The notes below the pieces were generated by a model. That model was not told where the DNA came from. It was given only the letters and a program-made list of their open reading frames with translations, and ran no database searches. A stretch of 5,817 bases of DNA, from NCBI RefSeq assembly GCF_002015085.1, contig NZ_MUXW01000051.1, positions 1 through 5,817 on the forward strand, given 5' to 3'. Positions 1 through 4,323 of the stretch are shown here, in pieces (within the stretch, counting starts at the first letter, position 1; the number at the start of each line of letters is the position of its first letter). This DNA comes from Glaesserella parasuis. Lineage in GTDB: Bacteria; Pseudomonadota; Gammaproteobacteria; Enterobacterales; Pasteurellaceae. The translations under genes were made by a program, and so were the position numbers.

Positions 1-121
1 TTTTAAGTAAAAATGAATTTCAAGTTAAGCACCTATTAAGACTTCAAAATTAAAAAATATTTTTAAACAAAGTCAATCAACAAGTGCCCACACAGATTGT
101 CTGATAAATTGTTAAAGAACG
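1..121 (-). other. 16S rRNA leader (5' external transcribed spacer), partial
   Basis: Read on the minus strand, this stretch starts with a boxA and continues with CAGACAATCTGTGTGGGCAC, the block that follows boxA in E. coli rrn leaders upstream of 16S rRNA. Further along, AAGTCT and AAATTCATT also line up with the E. coli leader. The rest is AT-rich, as in Pasteurellaceae. In E. coli this leader is about 170 nt long and carries boxA antitermination and one arm of the RNase III processing stem, so the 16S gene should start some 50 nt beyond the left edge. The match is from memory of the E. coli leader. That a full rRNA operon follows is inference. Confidence 0.8.
110..121 (-). promoter_or_regulatory. 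boxA antitermination element of the rrn leader
   Basis: The minus strand reads CGTTCTTTAACA, matching 10 of 12 positions of the E. coli rrn boxA TGCTCTTTAACA. In the RNA, boxA is bound by NusB-NusE and helps RNA polymerase ignore Rho within rRNA operons. It sits only 8 nt after the CCA end of tRNA-Pro, leaving no room for a terminator or promoter between them. Confidence 0.75.
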
Positions 122-129
122 AAATAAAG

Positions 130-206
130 TGGTCGGCGAGATAGGATTTGAACCTACGACCCACTGGTCCCAAACCAGTTGCGCTACCAAGCTGCGCTAC
201 TCGCCG
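130..206 (-). tRNA. tRNA-Pro, anticodon TGG
   Basis: A complete 77-nt cloverleaf on the minus strand with CCA encoded at 132-130. The acceptor stem pairs CGGCGAG with CTCGCCG, the T arm carries GGTTCAAATCC, and the anticodon stem ACTGG/CCAGT encloses the loop TTTGGGA with anticodon TGG (172-170). It decodes proline CCN codons and is last of three tRNAs in one transcript. It lies 26 nt from tRNA-His and 8 nt before the boxA of the rRNA leader. RNase processing of the CCA end would separate it from the leader RNA. Confidence 0.97.
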
Positions 207-232
207 TCTGATATGCTACTGCATATATTTAA

Positions 233-309
233 TGGGGTGGCTAATGGGACTCGAACCCACGACAACTGGAATCACAATCCAGGGCTCTACCAACTGAGCT
301 ATAGCCACC
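233..309 (-). tRNA. tRNA-His, anticodon GTG
   Basis: A complete minus-strand cloverleaf, 77 nt with encoded CCA (235-233). The loop TTGTGAT holds anticodon GTG (275-273) inside the stem CTGGA/TCCAG. The gene encodes the extra G at position -1 (base 309) opposite discriminator C73 (base 236), the identity pair used by bacterial HisRS. The sequence is almost the same as E. coli hisR. It sits between tRNA-Arg and tRNA-Pro with 26-nt spacers on both sides. The order Arg-His-Pro resembles the E. coli argX-hisR-leuT-proM operon without the Leu gene. Confidence 0.97.
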
Positions 310-335
310 ATCTCTAGTCGATATTGCATTACCTC

Positions 336-412
<77 letters not shown>

Positions 413-437
413 GTTGTTTTCAGTACTGCGTCGCAAC

Positions 438-474
438 GGAGGCGTATATTAGTGATTTCACTCTCGCTTGTCTA
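438..474 (-). promoter_or_regulatory. Stable-RNA promoter for the tRNA-Arg-His-Pro (and probably rRNA) transcript
   Basis: On the minus strand there is a -35 box TAGACA (474-469, 5 of 6 to TTGACA), a 17-nt spacer and a -10 box TAATAT (451-446, 4 of 6). The discriminator ACGCCTCC (445-438) differs at one base from GCGCCTCC and follows the GC-rich GCGCC pattern of stringently controlled rrn and tRNA promoters in E. coli. Transcription would begin near 437, about 25 nt before tRNA-Arg. Response to ppGpp/DksA is inferred from the discriminator only. Confidence 0.75.
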
Positions 475-478
475 GCAC

Positions 479-494
479 TTTTTTAAAAAATTTT
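479..494 (-). promoter_or_regulatory. A/T-tract UP-like element upstream of the tRNA promoter
   Basis: The minus strand carries AAAATTTTTTAAAAAA just upstream of the -35 box. Phased A and T tracts at this place match the UP elements that bind the RNA polymerase alpha C-terminal domain at rrn promoters. The surroundings are AT-rich in general, so the assignment rests on position and tract quality. Confidence 0.5.
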
Positions 495-756
495 CTTGTG
501 TGCTCTTAATTTATTCAAAATGTCTATTAATTATTAGAAATATGAAAAAAAGAAATACTAAGCAACAAATATTATATTTAAGACTTACATTAGTACAGGC
601 AAAAAGCAAAGTTTACTGAGTCCTCAAAAAGCATAAATTATCCCAAATAATATTATGTATATCTTACGTAGGCAAAAATACAATCCTGTAAAAGAAGATT
701 ATCCTAAGTAATTTAAATATCATCACAACACTCAATAAAGAATACTTTAATTGAAC
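495..756. other. AT-rich intergenic spacer, no gene seen
   Basis: This stretch lies between the tRNA promoter and the aspS terminator. It is strongly AT-rich with frequent stops in all frames. I see no RBS-supported ORF, no tRNA-like fold and no clear repeat. The only ATG-led frame of note (541-618, 25 codons) has no Shine-Dalgarno. Confidence 0.6.
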
Positions 757-790
757 AAAAAGCTGACTCTGGCTCTAACCCATTGTCAGC
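757..790 (-). terminator. Intrinsic terminator of aspS
   Basis: On the minus strand GCTGAC (790-785) pairs with GTCAGC (767-762) and is followed by TTTTT (761-757). The 17-nt interior can form a further TGG/CCA stem. It lies about 50 nt after the aspS stop codon and separates aspS from the tRNA transcript. Confidence 0.7.
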
Positions 791-842
791 CCTTAATAAT
801 TAAATAGTGCAAAAAAACCCACACTCTCAAATCGGATACAGC

Positions 843-2615
843 TTACGATTCTTTTTCCACCGTTGTCTGAATTGCCAACTCCGCCAACGCTTTCGGGTTA
901 CCGAAACTTGGTGCATCGGTCATCAAGCAAGCCGCAGCCGTTGTTTTCGGGAAGGCAATCACATCACGGATATTTTCCGTACCAGTAATTAGCATTGTTA
1001 AACGGTCTAAACCGAATGCCAAGCCTGCGTGTGGTGGTGTGCCGAATTTTAACGCATCAAGTAAGAAGCCGAATTTCTCTTTTTGTTCTTCTTCGTTAAT
1101 GCCTAAAATACCAAACACCGTTTGTTGCATTTTTGGGTCGAAAATACGCACAGAGCCACCGCCTACTTCATAGCCGTTAATCACCATATCGTAAGCATTT
1201 GCTACTGCACCTTTTGGATCTTGCACAAGCTCTTCAGGGCTTAAATCTTTTGGTGCGGTGAATGGGTGGTGCATTGCTGACCAGTTACCCTCATCATCTT
1301 TTTCAAACATTGGGAAATCGACAACCCAAAGCGGTTTCCAAGCGGTGAGATCCGTTAAACCTAAATCACGTCCTACTTTCAAACGTAACGCACCCATTGC
1401 ATCCGTAACGACTTTTTCACTGTCCGCACCAAAGAAGATGATATCGCCGTTCTGTGCATTGATACGAGTGAGTAACGCTTTAACCACATCATCAGTTAAG
1501 AACTTAGCAATCGGGCTTTGTAAGCCTTCTAAGCCAGCGTTTACATCATTCACTTTTGCCCACGCTAAGCCTTTTGCTCCATAGATCCCAACAAATTGGG
1601 TATATTCATCAATCTGTTTACGGGTAATTTCCGCACCATTCGGCACACGAATTACCGCAACACGCCCTTCAGGATCGTTGGCCGGGCCACTGAACACTTT
1701 AAATTCGACATCTTTTAGAATATCCGCCACATCAACTAATTCTAACGGGTTACGCAGATCAGGTTTGTCTGAACCAAAACGGCGCATTGCTTCTGCAAAA
1801 GTCATTTGTGGGAACTCGCCTAAATCGACATTTAAGCGATCTAACCACAAGCCACGGATCATTTTTTCCATCATTGCACGTACTTCAGGGGCGGTCATAA
1901 AGGTGGTTTCCACATCGATTTGGGTAAATTCAGGCTGACGATCTGCACGCAAATCTTCATCACGGAAACATTTGGCGATTTGGTAATAGCGGTCAAAACC
2001 TGACATCATGAGCAACTGTTTAAATAATTGCGGTGATTGCGGTAACGCATAGAATTTGCCTTTATGCACACGGCTTGGCACTAAATAGTCACGCGCACCT
2101 TCAGGAGTTGCTTTGGTGAGCATTGGAGTTTCAATGTCCAGAAAACCATTGTCGTCCATATAACGACGAACAAAGCTGGTAATTTTTGCACGGGTTTTCA
2201 AACGCTCCGCCATTTCAGGACGGCGTAAATCTAAGTAACGATATTTTAAACGCTGTTCTTCGGTGTTGTTCTGATTGAAATCGAGCGGTAGCACTTCTGA
2301 GTTGTTATACACCACAAGTTCTTTGACCAACACTTCAATTTCACCTGTTGCCATCTCTTTATTAATTTGAGATGTATCACGAGCAATCACTTCACCTTTA
2401 ATTTGCACGCAGGCTTCCGCACGCAATGCAGAGGCTTGTTTGAATAAGGCTTCATCTTTCTCATCAAAGAAAACCTGCACGATCCCTTCACGGTCACGAA
2501 TTTGCATAAAAATAAAACGACCAAGGTTACGCACACGGTGTACCCAACCGCTTAATGTTACTTGCTCACCAACGTGAGTACGGTTTAACACACCGCAATA
2601 ATGAGAACGCATCAT
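843..2615 (-). CDS. aspS: Aspartyl-tRNA synthetase (AspRS), class II
   Basis: This cytoplasmic enzyme joins L-aspartate to tRNA-Asp using ATP. At 590 residues it has the length of E. coli AspRS and is very similar to it throughout. An N-terminal OB-fold anticodon-binding domain covers about residues 1-105. The class IIb catalytic core follows, with motif 1 around 148-175, the QSPQLFKQ substrate loop (193-200), motif 2 FRDEDLRADRQPEFTQ (217-232; Arg218 contacts ATP) and motif 3 GLAFGLDR (531-538; Arg538). The bacterial GAD insertion lies at roughly 285-425. Leu31 in the RNLG loop fits the discriminating, tRNA-Asp-specific type. The start at 2615 is chosen because GAAGGA (2630-2625) sits 9 nt upstream; the adjacent second ATG (2612) would be 12 nt away, and Haemophilus AspRS also begins MMR. 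It is divergent from grpE. Compared with E. coli, the anticodon loop has Val28, Asn30 and Gln38 in place of Arg, Asp and Asp. Confidence 0.98.
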   Translation of the reverse strand: MMRSHYCGVLNRTHVGEQVTLSGWVHRVRNLGRFIFMQIRDREGIVQVFFDEKDEALFKQASALRAEACVQIKGEVIARDTSQINKEMATGEIEVLVKELVVYNNSEVLPLDFNQNNTEEQRLKYRYLDLRRPEMAERLKTRAKITSFVRRYMDDNGFLDIETPMLTKATPEGARDYLVPSRVHKGKFYALPQSPQLFKQLLMMSGFDRYYQIAKCFRDEDLRADRQPEFTQIDVETTFMTAPEVRAMMEKMIRGLWLDRLNVDLGEFPQMTFAEAMRRFGSDKPDLRNPLELVDVADILKDVEFKVFSGPANDPEGRVAVIRVPNGAEITRKQIDEYTQFVGIYGAKGLAWAKVNDVNAGLEGLQSPIAKFLTDDVVKALLTRINAQNGDIIFFGADSEKVVTDAMGALRLKVGRDLGLTDLTAWKPLWVVDFPMFEKDDEGNWSAMHHPFTAPKDLSPEELVQDPKGAVANAYDMVINGYEVGGGSVRIFDPKMQQTVFGILGINEEEQKEKFGFLLDALKFGTPPHAGLAFGLDRLTMLITGTENIRDVIAFPKTTAAACLMTDAPSFGNPKALAELAIQTTVEKES

Positions 2616-2657
2616 ATCTAGTTATCCTTCTTATAAAATTTGGAAAAAATTGTGGCG

Positions 2658-2663
2658 ATTATA
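2658..2663 (-). promoter_or_regulatory. Likely aspS -10 box
   Basis: The minus strand reads CGCTATAATCGCC, containing a perfect TATAAT, 42 nt upstream of the aspS start. The bases 17 nt further upstream (TGTTTT, 2686-2681) match TTGACA poorly and there is no TGn extension, so only the -10 is called. Confidence 0.55.
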
Positions 2664-2714
2664 GCGAAAACAGACCAAAGAAAACAGATAACAATGGAAA
2701 ATAATCATTTAAGC

Positions 2715-2743
2715 CTTGAAATCCCGTAATTTGTCGCTATATT
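2715..2743 (+). promoter_or_regulatory. grpE promoter: overlapping sigma32-like and sigma70-like elements
   Basis: CTTGAAA (2715-2721) is a perfect sigma32 -35 core. After 13 nt comes CGCTATATT (2735-2743), a partial match to the sigma32 -10 CCCCATTTA. The same bases give a good sigma70 promoter: TTGAAA (2716-2721), a 16-nt spacer and TATATT (2738-2743). Heat-shock control of grpE is established in E. coli; its action through this site is inferred. The -10 lies inside the small inverted repeat CGCTA-TAT-TAGCG (2735-2747). Confidence 0.6.
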
Positions 2744-2794
2744 AGCGGTCGTTTTAGTGCAAAAATTTGCGAAGTCAAAATTTGAGGATACACA

Positions 2795-3394
2795 ATGACA
2801 AACCAAACTGAAAAAGAACAAGTAGAACAAGACGTTAGCCAAGTAACTGAATTAGCACAAGAGGCTCAGGAAGCTCAAACACAAAACGTTGAACCTGAGT
2901 TGCAACAAAATGATGAAATCGATCCGCTTGAAGAAGCGATTGCTCGTGTACAAGAGCTAGAAGCCTATATTGCTGAAGCGGATAAACGTGAACAAGATAT
3001 TCAACTGCGTGCAAGAGCGGAAGTCGAAAATATCCGTCGTCGTGCAGAACAAGATGTAGAAAAAGCCCATAAATTTGCCTTAGAAAAATTCTCTAAAGAG
3101 ATGCTGACTGTCGTTGATAACCTAGAGCGTGGTTTGCAGGCTCTTGAAGGGGTAGATGAAAGCGTAAAATCAGGCATAGAATTAACCCATAAAGGCTTAG
3201 TTTCAACCTTAAATAATTTTGGTATTGAAGCAGTCGGCGTGGTGGGTGAAGTATTTAACCCAGAGCTACACCAAGCAATTTCAATGCAACCAGCTGAAGG
3301 CATTGAAGCTAACCATATTAGTGTAGTCTTACAAAAAGGTTACACGCTACACGGACGTGTTATCCGTCCAGCAATGGTAATGGTCGCTAGTTAA
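2795..3394 (+). CDS. grpE: Nucleotide exchange factor GrpE (DnaK co-chaperone)
   Basis: GrpE is the cytoplasmic dimer that releases ADP from DnaK (Hsp70), resetting the DnaK-DnaJ folding cycle, and acts as a thermosensor through its long paired helices. The 199-residue product matches the family length (197 in E. coli). Residues 1-45 are Glu/Gln-rich and probably disordered, about 46-105 form the long dimer helix, a short helical bundle follows, and about 145-199 form the beta-wing that contacts DnaK. The family signature is intact: F154-N-P-E-L-H159-Q-A161, then G182-Y-T-L-H-G-R-V-I-R-P-A-M-V-M-V197. The start at 2795 has GAGGA at 2784-2788, 6 nt upstream. It is divergent from aspS and probably transcribed as a heat-shock gene. 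I see no clear intrinsic terminator in the 96 nt after it, so readthrough into the next gene is possible. dnaK and dnaJ are not in the window. Confidence 0.97.
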   Translation: MTNQTEKEQVEQDVSQVTELAQEAQEAQTQNVEPELQQNDEIDPLEEAIARVQELEAYIAEADKREQDIQLRARAEVENIRRRAEQDVEKAHKFALEKFSKEMLTVVDNLERGLQALEGVDESVKSGIELTHKGLVSTLNNFGIEAVGVVGEVFNPELHQAISMQPAEGIEANHISVVLQKGYTLHGRVIRPAMVMVAS

Positions 3395-3441
3395 TTTTCT
3401 GTTTTTCGACGGCGATCACAAAATTAGCCCCAAATACCTGC

Positions 3442-3475
3442 GTGATTTATGTTATTTTTTGATAACACTAATCAC
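3442..3475 (+). promoter_or_regulatory. 12-bp imperfect hairpin/palindrome just upstream of the coiled-coil gene
   Basis: GTGATT (3442-3447) pairs with AATCAC (3470-3475), a 2x2 mismatch follows, then TGTTAT (3450-3455) pairs with ATAACA (3462-3467) around a TTTTTG loop. The 3' arm ends directly at the AAAGGG Shine-Dalgarno (3476-3481) of the next gene. ATCAC at 3415-3419 could instead pair with GTGAT at 3442-3446. It could be an operator, a stability hairpin or a weak terminator arm; its function is unknown. Confidence 0.45.
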
Positions 3476-3490
3476 AAAGGGAATAAAAAA

Positions 3491-3793
3491 ATGGACGCAA
3501 CTATGAGTATTCGATTTGATAAACTTCGCTTTGTAAAAAAGCTACAAGAAGCTAATCAACCACCTGAGGTTGCAGAGGCGTTTGCTGATGCATTAGATGA
3601 CGCTCTTGAACAAAGCCAACGAACTTTATTAAGTAAGGCTGATTTTGAGCTACGAATGACACAAATGGAAGCAAAGTTTGATACAAAATTAGCTCAGTTA
3701 GAAACTCGGCTCACAGATACGATGTACAAAATGGCAGGTATCATTGTAGCAGCAATGAGTTTGATTATGGGACTAATGCGATTTATCAACTAA
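3491..3793 (+). CDS. Small coiled-coil protein with C-terminal membrane anchor, DUF1640-like
   Basis: The product has 100 residues. An N-terminal segment (about 7-48; FDKLRFVKKLQEA then PPEVAEAFADALDDAL) resembles the start of bacterial DUF1640 proteins, distant relatives of the mitochondrial CCDC90/MCUR1 group. A heptad-like helix with L/M/F spacing follows at about 50-78, then one hydrophobic segment (79-98) ending in RFIN. This suggests a tail-anchored inner-membrane oligomer with a cytoplasmic coiled coil. No catalytic motif is visible and the bacterial function is unknown. The start at 3491 has AAAGGG 9 nt upstream. An in-frame ATG at 3449 would add 14 residues but lies inside a hairpin without an RBS. 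It follows grpE by 96 nt and ends at a strong terminator. The DUF1640 assignment is from pattern memory and is moderately sure. Confidence 0.8.
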   Translation: MDATMSIRFDKLRFVKKLQEANQPPEVAEAFADALDDALEQSQRTLLSKADFELRMTQMEAKFDTKLAQLETRLTDTMYKMAGIIVAAMSLIMGLMRFIN

Positions 3794-3807
3794 CCAAAGA
3801 AAAACAC

Positions 3808-3840
3808 AATCCCTTATTTGTTTATCAAGTAAGGGATTTT
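3808..3840 (+). terminator. Intrinsic terminator after the coiled-coil gene
   Basis: AATCCCTTATTTG (3808-3820) pairs with CAAGTAAGGGATT (3826-3838) over 13 bp with one T-G pair, around the loop TTTAT, and the T run ends at 3840. It begins 15 nt after the stop codon. It ends only 16 nt before the next start codon, leaving little room for a separate promoter and leader. Confidence 0.88.
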
Positions 3841-3856
3841 CACCTTAAATAAACCT

Positions 3857-4309
3857 ATGTCACTACAATTTAATTTTGTTGCCCTACTGCTTGTTGCACT
3901 TATCTTACTCGGTATTTTCAGCCAAAATAGTGCTGTAACCATTTCCGCTGCCGTCCTATTGATTATGCAGCAAACATTATTGGCAAAATATGTGCCTTAT
4001 CTCGATCAATACGGTATCAAAATCGGCATTATCATTCTGACTATCGGCGTACTTGCCCCTCTTGTATCAGGGCGAATTGCCTTGCCTGAACTTGTTCAAC
4101 TGATTAATTGGAAAATGATCGTTGCTATTATTGCTGGCATAGTAGTTGCTTGGCTTGGCGGACGTGGCGTAACCCTAATGGGCAACCAACCTGTGCTAGT
4201 CACAGGGTTATTAATCGGCACTATTATCGGTGTTGCTTTCTTAAAAGGCGTACCTGTTGGTCCGTTAATTGCGGCTGGGATTTTGTCGCTCATTATAGGA
4301 AAATCGTAA
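3857..4309 (+). CDS. UPF0756 / DUF441 family membrane protein (YeaL-like)
   Basis: This 150-residue, very hydrophobic protein matches the length and sequence pattern of the UPF0756 (DUF441) family, which includes E. coli YeaL (148 residues) and a Haemophilus member that also begins MSLQFN. About six membrane helices can be drawn: 5-22, 26-42, 52-71, 86-104, 112-130 and 133-148. Family-typical stretches are NSAVTISAAVLLIMQQT, YGIKIGIIILTIGVLAPLVSG and KGVPVGPLIAAGIL. It is an inner-membrane protein of unknown function. The start at 3857 is the first ATG after an in-frame stop at 3830 and gives the conserved N terminus, yet no Shine-Dalgarno lies within 15 nt; the nearest AAGG is part of the terminator stem. 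The stop is 14 nt before hrpA, so the two are probably co-transcribed. Confidence 0.93.
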   Translation: MSLQFNFVALLLVALILLGIFSQNSAVTISAAVLLIMQQTLLAKYVPYLDQYGIKIGIIILTIGVLAPLVSGRIALPELVQLINWKMIVAIIAGIVVAWLGGRGVTLMGNQPVLVTGLLIGTIIGVAFLKGVPVGPLIAAGILSLIIGKS

Positions 4310-4323
4310 TTTACCATTGAAAT

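Noticed and set aside
129..317. 62-codon plus-strand ORF
   Set aside because: It runs antisense through the tRNA-Pro and tRNA-His genes; such ORFs are a common by-product of tRNA sequence.
541..618. 25-codon ATG-led frame in the AT-rich spacer
   Set aside because: There is no Shine-Dalgarno, the composition is biased and no recognisable protein feature is present.
808..825. GTGC-A7-CCCACAC as a possible second aspS terminator
   Set aside because: The arms are too short and the T run lies within the putative loop; the hairpin at 757-790 is far better.
807..992. 61-codon plus-strand ORF overlapping the 3' end of aspS
   Set aside because: Most of it is antisense to a highly conserved gene, without RBS or family resemblance.
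1338..1346. CCAAGCGGT, 8 of 9 bases of the Apl uptake signal; weaker matches at 2743-2749 and 4347-4355
   Set aside because: These are inexact; single mismatches in the core reduce uptake strongly in studied species, so they are not called.
1258..1938. Two plus-strand ORFs (1258-1584, 1678-1938) inside aspS
   Set aside because: They are shadows of the aspS frame on the opposite strand.
3449..3490. Upstream ATG adding 14 residues to the coiled-coil protein
   Set aside because: It lies inside the 3442-3475 hairpin and has no Shine-Dalgarno, while the ATG at 3491 has AAAGGG at good spacing.
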